From the NCBI GenBank assembly GCA_023091735.1, contig JALKBU010000487.1:1-36953 (forward strand): a stretch of 36,953 nucleotides of DNA, in the 5' to 3' direction. The notes beneath the pieces are model-generated. The model ran no database searches. It was not told the origin of the DNA and was given only the letters and a program-made list of their open reading frames with translations. Position numbers and translations under genes: made by a program. Positions 1 through 8,922 of the stretch are shown in pieces. Within the stretch, counting starts at the first letter, position 1, and the number at the start of each line of letters is the position of its first letter. This stretch comes from Trichomonas tenax (Eukaryota; Parabasalia; Trichomonadida; Trichomonadidae).

Positions 1-840
1 TCATTACAGTCAACCCAATGATTGATAAAAGACATAGACAATAGTTACCATATATAATAGATACAGTATTGATTATAATAACATTAGTAGATAGATGATT
101 TATTAATGATATGAAAACGAAAATCTCGAAAGACATGTTTTCTCCACAAACACAATTTTTTGACACAAATTTGATTCCCATCGAATATTTGCTTTAACAT
201 TAATTACTGAGATGTGCCAATTACTTTCCTTAGGGACACAACGGATCTATAGTTGATGGTCTATTACACTCTGCAATTGAATAAAGTCAAGTATGATGTA
301 TCTGGTCAAAACAGCATTTCAATTACAAATTTGCAAAATATGACCTAATTTTTTATTTTGATCTGATACAGATATTATGAAGGACAACAACGATATAATA
401 TATATAAATAAGATATATACTTATTGGATATTAACATTATATAGATTATAGTTGATTGTGAACACAATATGACATCATGACAAATGATGAAAGTGTTTTC
501 ACTTTTTTTGAAATTTCCCAAAAAAATCAGTTTCGCTTTTATAGAGTTATTCAAGTTACACAGCCTTGATTTTTTATTTTGCTCTCTAGATTCAGATTCA
601 GAATCTTTCGGCCTATCTATGCATATGCTTAAATTGATCTGTACTTTGTTATTGGTCACTATATTCAGGCAAGAAACAATTTTGATACCCAAATTTTGCA
701 AAAAAAATGATGGATGTCAAAATTGTGATATTTGAATGACTTATAATCGAAATAGAAACTTCAAACCATAGCTATAATGCTTAAATTTGATAGGATTTAT
801 AATGATGTTATTATAACATTTCAACTCATTCTCTATCTTT
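1..840. other. AT-rich stretch without a supported gene
   Basis: Open frames overlap on both strands around 375-735, but the minus frame has no ATG (it opens with TTG after an in-frame TGA near 717-719) and the plus frame shows no recognisable domain. I see no RNA gene here. Likely intergenic sequence leading into the ankyrin relic that follows. Confidence 0.5.
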
Positions 841-848
841 CTGCGCTA

Positions 849-1945
849 AACACACCCTTGCACACCTTATATATATATGTTCACTAGGGGTTGTTATTAA
901 AAATAAATGTGAAGATATTGTTCAATACCTTGTTAAACATGGTGCTAATGTCAACATGAAAGTCATCAATCAAATTAATTTGATTATCATTATGGTATAA
1001 TATCAATTATTAACAATTGATTCACATTTATATTTGAAATCAACCAATATTGTTTGATGATAATTTTGATAGTATATATAAATTAATCTTATATATATAT
1101 AAATTAATCTTATTTAGAAATCAATATTTTATGAAACCTCGTTATCTTATGCTATTGTTTGAAGTAAAGGCACTTCAATTCCTAAAATCCTTGTTGAACA
1201 TGGTGCAGACGTCAATATACCAGTCGCCAGTCAGTCTCATTTAATCACTATTATGAGATAAAATCAAATATTTTTATATGAAATTCATGATGATATCATA
1301 TCAATCAATTTTATTTTAAATTAATCACAATATCACATTAACCAAACTTATTTAGTTATTATTTAAATATGTTATTAAACAATCTTTCATGATTATCATT
1401 ATTATATTACATCAAGCAATCACATTTGATCAGTATTTTGATATGAAGTCAATTATTAATACATGGAGAAACCATTCACTAACATTTAATCATCATTATT
1501 ATATAAAACATATTAATCGCATTTGCTCATTGTAATTATATTATATTAATCAAAGTTTTTTGCTTTTCATTAAAATAAAAACCTCTACTATATATGGCTG
1601 TTCAATATCGATCTTTGGAAATGGTTAAATTGCTTGTTGAACATGGTGCATGTGTAAATGAGAAAGCCTTTAATCAATTTCATTTGTTTAGCATTTTGAT
1701 ATTTCGTCAATCAATCATGTTTGATCATCATCATGAAATAATAATCATAATTTCGATATGGAATGAATCAATAACATTCTTTTATCATAATGCATCAAAG
1801 TCATTCAATATTATTTGATTATCATTATAGTATTATATCAATCATTGTGTTATCATAATTGTTTAAAACTCCATTATCTGTTGCTAAACAATATAAAAAT
1901 CCTGAAATTATTGAGTTTTTGACATCGAGAGGTGCAAAAAACTAA
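849..1945 (+). pseudogene. Decayed ankyrin-repeat gene (four separated repeat remnants)
   Basis: Four ankyrin remnants read on the plus strand. The first combines NTPLH (849-863) with, after a frameshift and TA expansion, a frame from 893 reading EDIVQYLVKHGANVN. The second (1133-1261) reads ETSLSYAIV, a TGA stop, then IPKILVEHGADVN. The third (1578 to about 1700) reads KTST, then after a one-base frame change near 1593 LEMVKLLVEHGACVN. The last (1862-1945) reads KTPLSVAKQYKNPEIIEFL, ends SRGAKN and has a proper TAA, like the C-terminus of the large trichomonad ankyrin families. Between remnants lie roughly 130-320 bp of stop-rich AT DNA instead of direct abutment. No continuous frame survives, so this is a relic. 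It is tail to tail with the intact ankyrin gene at 2142-3731. Confidence 0.8.
1074..1112. repeat. Short AT tandem duplication, period 21
   Basis: The unit ATATAAATTAATCTTAT occurs twice in a row, 21 bp apart, inside the spacer between the first and second ankyrin remnants. Confidence 0.7.
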
Positions 1946-2141
1946 GTTATAAGAATGCTTGAATTTAATTTATAGATAAGCCTTTTTCACTTCTGATTTT
2001 TTAAGAAAATAATATTCATAACATTTGTATGTTACCTGAATTTATATGTTCCAATATATTCCAAGATGCAACTTCAATATCAATATTTATATACAAAGAA
2101 GATGATATATATTTTAATACAAATAACAATTTAAAAAACAA

Positions 2142-3731
2142 TTATCGAAGCAATTCCTTAATACCTTCATCATTGGTGAGCATTATTGGTGTATTTCCCG
2201 ACCTGTCAACAATACTTTTGTTGGCACCTGATTTTATAAGAATCTCAACAACTGATTGATAGTTTGCTTCACATGCAAGATGCAGAGGAGTTCTCCCTAG
2301 ATTGTCTTTGGCATTGATATCGCTGTTGCTCAGAATAAGTTTAACTGCTTTATAGTTCCCCTTTTCAGCTGCAAAATGTAGAGGTGTTGCACCATCGGTA
2401 TCTCTCGATAAGAAACTAGCGTTGTTTTTAATTAAAAACCGCAATATTGGTAGATTTCCTTGCATTGCAGCGATGTGTGCACTAGTTTTCTCTTCATTGT
2501 CTGCAGAGTTGATATTGCAGTTATCAAACATTGCGATAAGTTGCATGAAACATAAATATCCTCCACTTGCAGCTGCCAATAATGCATTTTCGCCTTTTCT
2601 ATCCCTGTTTCGAATGCTTTGTCCTCTTTCAAGACAGTTCATGAATGTCCTAAAGTTATTGCTCCTAACAGAAGCACAGAGAACATTTCTTAGCTCTTTT
2701 CCAATATCTGAAATATCTTTTTGTCTGTGCTGTATCAGCCAATCAAAAGTTTCATATCTCCTATATATCGCAGCGAATTGAAGTGTCTTCTCAAAGCTGA
2801 TGTTAACTTTATCTATTTCTGAAAGAATGTCGGCATTTCCTGATGCAACAGCATAAGGAGCAACATTCCATCCCAATGAATCCTTGCGATGTAACTTTGC
2901 TCCATTTTCATGAAGTTTATTTAGGCACTTCACGGCTCCATAAAACGCAGCTGCTTGTATCAATGTTGGTGAATTCTGTAAAATGGGGATAGGTTCGAAG
3001 ATGGAGTATGTCAATCTTGCATTTGGATCAACTTTGAGATGCACGAGACCATCAGCATTGTCATTTTGAAGAAGCGACACAATCTGATAATCTTGACGCG
3101 ATGTTAATCCCGATCTAAGAATGAGATATCCATCTTTCTGATATACATCGATTCTTCTCAGTACCTCCGATAGTTTTTCGTGTATTTGTTTGCTGCTTGA
3201 GAGATCTTTCAATATAGGAAAAACAGAATAATAGAATTCTTCGTTTTCTTCTTCAATGAAAGGCAAAAACATCAGAAACATCAATGCAAATTGGTTATAC
3301 ATATTATTTTTAAACAGTTCATTCATTGTCGGTATATAATCATTATCTGAGTAAATTTCTTGCTCAATGCATGCTCTTAGTATGAGGTAATGTGGTACTT
3401 TCATTAAGTAGTTTGCATCGTCGACTGTTCTAAGCAGATAAATCAACAGCATTTTGCCAAATTCGCCAGAAGGAGCAGTAAACTTGCAGTTATCGAGGAA
3501 TTTGCTGCAAAATTCTCCTATATAGTCTATCGCTCCAACTCTTATTGTAGGTAAAGTTGCAATATTTTCGATAATTGTGTAAATTCCATCTTCGCTTTTA
3601 ACAAATTCAGTTGAAAATATCTTTTCTATTGATACGAGGATGTTGGTGTCGTTCATTTCATTCATTATGTCCTGTAATTGTATCAAATTGTCCGCATATT
3701 CAACATTTTTTAGATGTTTTATTGCAGCCAT
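2142..3731 (-). CDS. Ankyrin-repeat protein
   Basis: A 529-residue protein with an ATG start (MAAIKHLKN). The first ~230 residues form a helical region without clear repeats, resembling the N-terminal domain (DUF3447-like) that precedes ankyrins in the very large trichomonad families. Ankyrin repeats occupy about residues 250-529: degenerate first units (SPTLIQAAAFYGAVKCLNKL), then good ones such as EEKTSAHIAAMQGNLPILRF, DGATPLHFAAEKGNYKAVKL and GRTPLHLACEANYQSVVEIL, ending in a partial repeat GNTPIMLTNDEGIKELLR. The protein is probably intracellular and binds partners; no signal peptide or membrane segment is seen. Upstream on the sense strand is ACACTTTTTTAAGG directly before the ATG, close to the initiator-like element of its neighbours. 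The specific function is unknown. Confidence 0.85.
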   Translation of the reverse strand: MAAIKHLKNVEYADNLIQLQDIMNEMNDTNILVSIEKIFSTEFVKSEDGIYTIIENIATLPTIRVGAIDYIGEFCSKFLDNCKFTAPSGEFGKMLLIYLLRTVDDANYLMKVPHYLILRACIEQEIYSDNDYIPTMNELFKNNMYNQFALMFLMFLPFIEEENEEFYYSVFPILKDLSSSKQIHEKLSEVLRRIDVYQKDGYLILRSGLTSRQDYQIVSLLQNDNADGLVHLKVDPNARLTYSIFEPIPILQNSPTLIQAAAFYGAVKCLNKLHENGAKLHRKDSLGWNVAPYAVASGNADILSEIDKVNISFEKTLQFAAIYRRYETFDWLIQHRQKDISDIGKELRNVLCASVRSNNFRTFMNCLERGQSIRNRDRKGENALLAAASGGYLCFMQLIAMFDNCNINSADNEEKTSAHIAAMQGNLPILRFLIKNNASFLSRDTDGATPLHFAAEKGNYKAVKLILSNSDINAKDNLGRTPLHLACEANYQSVVEILIKSGANKSIVDRSGNTPIMLTNDEGIKELLR

Positions 3732-4027
3732 CCTTAAAAAAGTGTACGTTTAAAAAACACTATTTACACCATTTTTGCCTTTTATGACTTTACAAAATAA
3801 TTTACATGTCAATTATTTTTTCTTTAAAATCAAAGCATTTGCATATTCATGCATTAATATCCATACGAAAATATGAAATTATGCACCATCAAAAGTCCTT
3901 TTTGTCTATAATTTAAAATTGATATAAAAATTATCTTTTTCATCTGGGTAATAGAAGGCTGAAAAAGTTATAGACAAACTGTATTTTATAATAATAAATA
4001 ATAAAAACTCTAATAATATCTCTAAAT

Positions 4028-5143
4028 CTAGAAATCTGCAATACGAATGATCTGCTCTGAGCCACCCATAGCAAGCTTATTTCCATCGCTTGCGAGAGCG
4101 AAAACTTTCTCATCATGCTGAGAAATTGTGCAAAGAGGAACACCTGTTCCCATATTCCAAGCTTTGACCGCACCATCGTAGCCACCACTAACGAAGACCT
4201 CGCTGTTCATGAACAAGACCTTAGAAGCCCAGTTTGTGTGTGACTTGAACTCTCTAACGACTGATCTATGCTCAGTCTCGCGTGTATCCCATAACTTGAT
4301 TGAGCGGTCTGTGTGTGCTGAAACAATCAGAGGACCCTCAACGGAAATAGACATGATACCACTTGTTGAGCTCATCTGATACTTCTCTTGGAATGTGTTA
4401 ACATCCCAAAGGCGAATTGATCTGTCTAAAGAAGCAGAAACAATTGTATTTTCTTCGATCCAGTGGACGTCTGTTACTGAATCTGTGTGTCCAACGAATG
4501 GCTGTAAGTTAGACAAAGCTAATGACCAGAGAGCTAAACAATAATCAGCTCCTGCTGTGATGAACATTTGATCGACGGTTGGGTTTGTAGCGATCGCGTT
4601 TACTGCTGAGTTGTGTAATTCTAAGCGCTGTGGCTCCTTAGATCCATCAAGAGCATAAACAGTGCCACTTCCATCGAGACCACCGGCAATTAATGTGTTC
4701 TCTCCGATGAATGCGAAGCTCTTGTATGGTGTCGGGTCCTCATTTTCCTCAACAAACTGGTAAACTTTGTCTCCGCAGTGAATTGTGCCATTATAAAGGG
4801 AATAGTAAAGTTCTCCATTCCTGTACTTGAGGCATGAGATCCAGTCATCTGTTTTTTGCTCGTCTTTCATCTCTGGTGGCTTGAATGCGGGGAAATATTC
4901 AAGTTGCAAAATTTGTTCGGGAGAAATTTGATAAAGGCGCATTGCCTGTGCAAGGGAAGTTCTAAGGAAGTTTCCGTTGATCTTAAAATCAAAAGGTATT
5001 GGTTTTTCAAGCTCAAGTGCTTGATTGAGCGCATCTGAAAGACCTTTTCTGTTTAACGCAGATGATATCGCGAAATCACCCATAGAAAGAACATATTGTG
5101 GATCTTTTGTGATGAATTTAACACGGACTGTTTCTCCACTCAT
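4028..5143 (-). CDS. YTM1: Ribosome biogenesis WD40 protein, YTM1/WDR12 family
   Basis: 371 residues. Residues ~5-70 match the NLE/Ytm1 N-terminal ubiquitin-like domain: VRVKFITKDP, then ALELEKPIPFDFKINGNFLR, the signature that docks the AAA ATPase Rea1/Midasin in other eukaryotes. A linker with DDWISCLKYRNG follows and then about seven WD40 blades (examples NTIVSASLDRSIRLWDV, GPLIVSAHTDRSIKLWDT, EVFVSGGYDGAVKAWNM), ending in GGSEQIIRIADF. Length and order are those of Ytm1/WDR12, a member of the Nop7-Erb1-Ytm1 (PeBoW) complex needed for 27S pre-rRNA processing and 60S assembly in the nucleolus. The alternative, NLE1/Rsa4, also has an NLE domain but usually eight blades and greater length. 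The ATG is preceded by CGGTCATT, an initiator-like TCATT, and by an AAAAGTGACA box further upstream. Confidence 0.87.
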   Translation of the reverse strand: MSGETVRVKFITKDPQYVLSMGDFAISSALNRKGLSDALNQALELEKPIPFDFKINGNFLRTSLAQAMRLYQISPEQILQLEYFPAFKPPEMKDEQKTDDWISCLKYRNGELYYSLYNGTIHCGDKVYQFVEENEDPTPYKSFAFIGENTLIAGGLDGSGTVYALDGSKEPQRLELHNSAVNAIATNPTVDQMFITAGADYCLALWSLALSNLQPFVGHTDSVTDVHWIEENTIVSASLDRSIRLWDVNTFQEKYQMSSTSGIMSISVEGPLIVSAHTDRSIKLWDTRETEHRSVVREFKSHTNWASKVLFMNSEVFVSGGYDGAVKAWNMGTGVPLCTISQHDEKVFALASDGNKLAMGGSEQIIRIADF

Positions 5144-5159
5144 AATGACCGAATTGATC

Positions 5160-5169
5160 TGTCACTTTT
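5160..5169 (-). promoter_or_regulatory. AAAAGTGACA box upstream of the Ytm1 gene
   Basis: AAAAGTGACA reads in the gene's sense, 17-26 nt upstream of the ATG; its reverse complement is the TGTCACTTTT seen as start element at other genes. A TCATT initiator-like match lies between it and the ATG. The role is inferred only from position and recurrence. Confidence 0.4.
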
Positions 5170-5344
5170 CACAAGATTTTAGTGTCCTAAAATTTTCATC
5201 ATAACAAAGAGCCTTTTTGGACATAAAACAAAAATATATTGGCTCTTCTGGATCTATCCACACAAGATGCACGCCAAAAAAATCATTCTATTAAAATAGC
5301 CTTATTTGTAAAAACTCTATTTAATCAATTCTATATAAAGTATG

Positions 5345-8245
5345 TTAGTTAGACAGATACTGAGACAGAACGCTCTTCATTTCGTCATTCAATGAATCAA
5401 TAAGTGCAGGGAACTCATTGACAAATGAGCAAAGAATTGCTTTTTCATCTTGATAATCAGCTGGAACATGATAGAAACAAATGAGACGCGTTGCATCATC
5501 AAAATCTTCTTCTTCGGCATTACCATTGCCTTCATTTTCCTCATCACCTTCGAGTTCTTCATTATCGACCTGATCATAATTTTCAGTCTCTGGATCATTT
5601 TCTTCTTCTTTTTCTTCAGCTTCATCACGTATTTTGAGCTCTGCTAACTTTGCAATGTTAGATATGGCTACAGAGAATGCTTCTGCAACACCAATCCTTG
5701 CAAGAGCGAGAAGGAAGATGAAGCAATGCTTCATGTCCCAATATGTGTTGAAGAACTGATAATTAAGACGTGTCGAAAGGAACGACATAAGTTCGCTGTC
5801 ATCACGAAGAATGCTGCAAAACTCAACATTATGAAGGCAAGAAGCAGCAAAAATACGAACAGCAGCAACAACGCTGTGCTCAGGAATAGTATATGCAGGA
5901 ATTGATGTATATTCAATGATGCTGTGAAGCTGGTTTTGTGTGAATGAGAGAGTATCAGTATCGACTCCATAAACTTGAATGACACAAGACATAAAGAACA
6001 TAGCATATGGAGCTGAATCTTCATGACACATTGAAACCATTTCTGGATCAGAAAGGATGTCGCGGGAAACGCGAACAACTGTTTGTACGCATTCACGGAA
6101 TTCGTCTTGATATGGATTTTCTCCCAGTTGGTCAACAACTAATGGATATGCATACCAAACGAACTGATTCATAGCGCACATAACAACCTGGGAGAGTAAC
6201 TCTTCCTCTTCATTGAAGACCTCAAAAATGCGAATGAATGATTCGTAAAATGGAGCTGGATGAACTTTGATGTTCATTGAGAACAATCCGAAGATAAGGA
6301 ATAACTTTTCAAGATCAAACTGAATATTAAGCACACGAAGAACTTGAATAAGATTGCCAATAACGTATGAATATAACGACTCAAGAAGTTCAATGTTCTT
6401 TCTGTTTGGATCAAGAATATTAAATATTGAATTCAAGGCATCTTCAACACGATTGATATTCTCAGTGTCAATTGATTCAACTGAAATCTGATCATTGATG
6501 ACATCAATGAAGGCTTCAATCACAGCCTGAGCATACTGGAACATCGCTTGAGGATTCTTATTTGCAAGAGTTGCAATCACACCACTCAATGCTTTGGAAC
6601 GAATAACTTTTGAAACTTCTATGACTGGTTGTAAGATTGATCCATAATCGATACCTTCTGTTGATGGCAGCTTATTAACGCATGCTGAGAACAATTTTGC
6701 ACCGTAAGTAATGAGTGTAAGATCACCAGATTCATTGCAAATAGCTGGGATACTAATCTCAGCTCCTCTTTCTGCATTCGAAAGCGGTGCAAGTTTGGAG
6801 TATAAATGCAAAGCACTGTTAAGAAGAAAAACTGGAGGATCACTTCCAATGATTTGCTCAACGAGATCAACAACTTCAGGAGGAACTGGAAGATGGTAGT
6901 GGAATGGAGGTAACTTTATCTTGCGTGCTTTTGCTTTTCTGCGCTTTATACTATCTTCTGTTGACTGCTTCTCAAGTAAAGCTTTAACAAGTGATGTGAT
7001 GAGGTAAAGTTTTGCCTCGATGACATTGACATTGTCACTATCTGTTAGAAGAAGATGCGGAAGAATCACATCTTGATCAAAGTTATGATTGTGGACTAAA
7101 TCATATATAACAGTCGCTGAAGATAATCTGCTATTAAACGTTGCTGGATATGGTCCAAACTTCATGAATTGATCAATATAATATGCCGGATTATTATATG
7201 TTTCGTTGACTTCCTGGGCTGGAATGAGACTGAATTCTATCAATATTGGGAAAAGATTTGCAGAGATGAAGTCGCTGTCGAGATTGTAATAAATAACTTG
7301 ATGAATAATAACAGAAAGATAATGTGATAAAGAGAAAGGCTGAGGAATGACACATATCTCTTTAACAATGTTGATTATCACAGACACGACTTCGGCTTTA
7401 AAGTGTTCTGCGTATGCCATGCGTTCTTCTGTTGAAGATATTGTTTCAGGATGTGGTTTGCTGTAGAATAACTGCAGCAAAACAGAATACAATTTTGCAA
7501 CTGATGTCTTCAATTGAGCAATTTCATTGCGGCTGTTATCGGCGCTAAGGACCTGGCTGATACTATTGATAATGAAATCAAGACTTCCGGACACAATTGG
7601 AATGTTAGAAATTCGAATTAAAATGATCATAAAGCGAATAAATGTGTTTGTGAATAAAATTGCAGAAACATTGAAAATATCATTACTGGCAACGTATTGA
7701 AAAGCAGCAATGAACTTAGCAAAGAACTGTTCAAGGAATTGTTGATTGAATTCATCAATTTCACGATCTCTGATTGTTTTGAGCCAGATAAGGCAGATTT
7801 GAACGATGCTGCTCATTTCTTGTGCATCTTGGTGTTGATCAATCAAATTAAAAATTGCTTCAATCCAAAATTGGTCTTGTTCATCAAGACTTGGAATAAT
7901 CTTAAACAAATCCACAAATACATCTCGGAATTTGGGTGGGAGTACAAAAAGATTCGTAATTAAAAGTGTTATAATTTCTCGTTTGCGTGCGGAGTCCCAA
8001 AACTCGGCATTCCAATGGGCTGCGATACTCATTCGTATCTGTGCAGTTAAATTTGTGAGAATTGTCTCGTGTTGAGATTTTGGATCGCGAATCGACTCAA
8101 AAAGGACGATAATAAAGTCTGGATGGTTCTGGAGTTTCATAATGGCATTAGTTATTTCATTAATGGTGTCAGAATTCATAGACAAGAAGATTGTTGGGTC
8201 AAAATTCATTTTTCTTGACGAAGATTTTGGTCTAAAAAGTGACAT
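5345..8245 (-). CDS. Importin-beta family nuclear transport receptor, importin-7/8 (Nmd5/Sxm1)-like
   Basis: 966 residues from the first ATG (MSLFRPK); a second ATG at 8209 (MNFDPTIFLS) gives 954 and is the more likely start, because a TCACTTTTT initiator-like element overlaps the first ATG. The protein is an all-helical HEAT solenoid. The N-terminus fits an importin-beta N-terminal domain (ILTNLTAQIRMSIAAHW, then RDVFVDLFKIIPSLDEQDQF). A mid-protein stretch YYIDQFMKFGPYPATFNSR resembles the importin-7 DPYEYIRMKFDVF region. Near the C-terminus is a long acidic tract (about residues 880-925), then a final helical segment DEKAILCSFVNEFPALIDSL, matching the order in importin-7/8. Such receptors carry cargo through nuclear pores with Ran-GTP. 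Exportin-2/Cse1 or another beta-karyopherin is possible; the family call is firmer than the subtype. Confidence 0.65.
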   Translation of the reverse strand: MSLFRPKSSSRKMNFDPTIFLSMNSDTINEITNAIMKLQNHPDFIIVLFESIRDPKSQHETILTNLTAQIRMSIAAHWNAEFWDSARKREIITLLITNLFVLPPKFRDVFVDLFKIIPSLDEQDQFWIEAIFNLIDQHQDAQEMSSIVQICLIWLKTIRDREIDEFNQQFLEQFFAKFIAAFQYVASNDIFNVSAILFTNTFIRFMIILIRISNIPIVSGSLDFIINSISQVLSADNSRNEIAQLKTSVAKLYSVLLQLFYSKPHPETISSTEERMAYAEHFKAEVVSVIINIVKEICVIPQPFSLSHYLSVIIHQVIYYNLDSDFISANLFPILIEFSLIPAQEVNETYNNPAYYIDQFMKFGPYPATFNSRLSSATVIYDLVHNHNFDQDVILPHLLLTDSDNVNVIEAKLYLITSLVKALLEKQSTEDSIKRRKAKARKIKLPPFHYHLPVPPEVVDLVEQIIGSDPPVFLLNSALHLYSKLAPLSNAERGAEISIPAICNESGDLTLITYGAKLFSACVNKLPSTEGIDYGSILQPVIEVSKVIRSKALSGVIATLANKNPQAMFQYAQAVIEAFIDVINDQISVESIDTENINRVEDALNSIFNILDPNRKNIELLESLYSYVIGNLIQVLRVLNIQFDLEKLFLIFGLFSMNIKVHPAPFYESFIRIFEVFNEEEELLSQVVMCAMNQFVWYAYPLVVDQLGENPYQDEFRECVQTVVRVSRDILSDPEMVSMCHEDSAPYAMFFMSCVIQVYGVDTDTLSFTQNQLHSIIEYTSIPAYTIPEHSVVAAVRIFAASCLHNVEFCSILRDDSELMSFLSTRLNYQFFNTYWDMKHCFIFLLALARIGVAEAFSVAISNIAKLAELKIRDEAEEKEEENDPETENYDQVDNEELEGDEENEGNGNAEEEDFDDATRLICFYHVPADYQDEKAILCSFVNEFPALIDSLNDEMKSVLSQYLSN
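8234..8242 (-). promoter_or_regulatory. Initiator-like TCACTTTTT at the importin-like gene
   Basis: The sense strand reads ATGTCACTTTTT. TCA-C-T fits the parabasalid Inr (TCA+1 Y W). With A+1 at 8240 the first ATG lies upstream of the predicted transcript start, and the ATG at 8209 follows 31 nt later. Confidence 0.5.
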
Positions 8246-8507
8246 ATAATCTCTCCACAATTTTTTGCAGAAGCCACAAATGGAAACCTATAGAAGCAAT
8301 ATCCATTCAAAACTTCATCTATACACTACCGAGAGAAACAGTCATAGCCCTTTCCACCGATTCTCGATCAATTGTAATTCAAACTCATTCCATTCAGCAA
8401 GCAACCATCTCTGCATGATGTGTGGACATAAATGCTATTCTTGTTGACTGTTAATGCTTTTAAAATTCGATCAGAACTAACTCATTTGATAATCATTTAC
8501 AATTTTC
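8246..8507. other. Intergenic stretch upstream of the importin-like gene
   Basis: The stretch is less AT-rich than most spacers here. A 60-codon open frame at 8265-8447 (plus) has no recognisable domain and ends in a Cys/His-rich tail; I do not support it as a gene. The hairpin at 8508-8578 follows. Confidence 0.35.
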
Positions 8508-8578
8508 CATTTTCTACGGCTTTCTAAGGTTCCTAAGATACAGGATGATGCAGCAACTTCAGAGAGTCGTAGAAAATG
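8508..8578. ncRNA. Candidate structured RNA: 18-bp stem, 35-nt loop
   Basis: The arm at 8508-8525 (CATTTTCTACGGCTTTCT) pairs with 8561-8578 (AGAGAGTCGTAGAAAATG): eleven uninterrupted Watson-Crick pairs, then seven more including two G-U pairs when read on the plus strand. The loop contains a smaller TCCT/AGGA stem (8531-8534 with 8542-8545) and GATGATG, which faintly resembles a box C, but no matching D box is placed. No family (snRNA, snoRNA, SRP) is recognised. The strand is not decided, though G-U pairing slightly favours plus. Confidence 0.4.
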
Positions 8579-8922
8579 CAATAAAGCAAAATATCCAATT
8601 CAACGATCCACAATTCCGTCTTTAGATTTACAATAATATGATAAACAGATAGAAAAATCTGGTGTGCTTCATCCGCACAAATTTTTCCATAAAAAAATCA
8701 GATAATTGTAATTCATATTAATAAAAAAACCATTGGCTACTAATTTGAGAATCAATAGATAATTTGAAGCTGTTATTATTGTTGGAATGTTTCGTAATAA
8801 AATCAATAAAGGAAAAAATAAATATTTTAATTGATATATGAGTTAGAAAGAGGCCGTGATGCGTTAGGGAAATTAATACATTTAATGAAAAAGAAATGGA
8901 AAAATATAAAAATAAAAGAAGA
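8579..8922. other. AT-rich spacer downstream of the kinase gene
   Basis: No open frame with domain content, RNA gene or strong repeat is seen. It includes the 3' flank of the minus-strand kinase gene. Confidence 0.5.

Noticed and set aside
375..735. Overlapping open frames on both strands near the left end
   Set aside because: The minus frame lacks an ATG and the plus frame has no domain or start element; both look like AT-rich chance frames.
8265..8447. 60-codon plus-strand frame ending in a Cys-rich tail
   Set aside because: Too short, no initiator element, no zinc-binding spacing that repeats, and it overlaps the promoter side of the importin-like gene.
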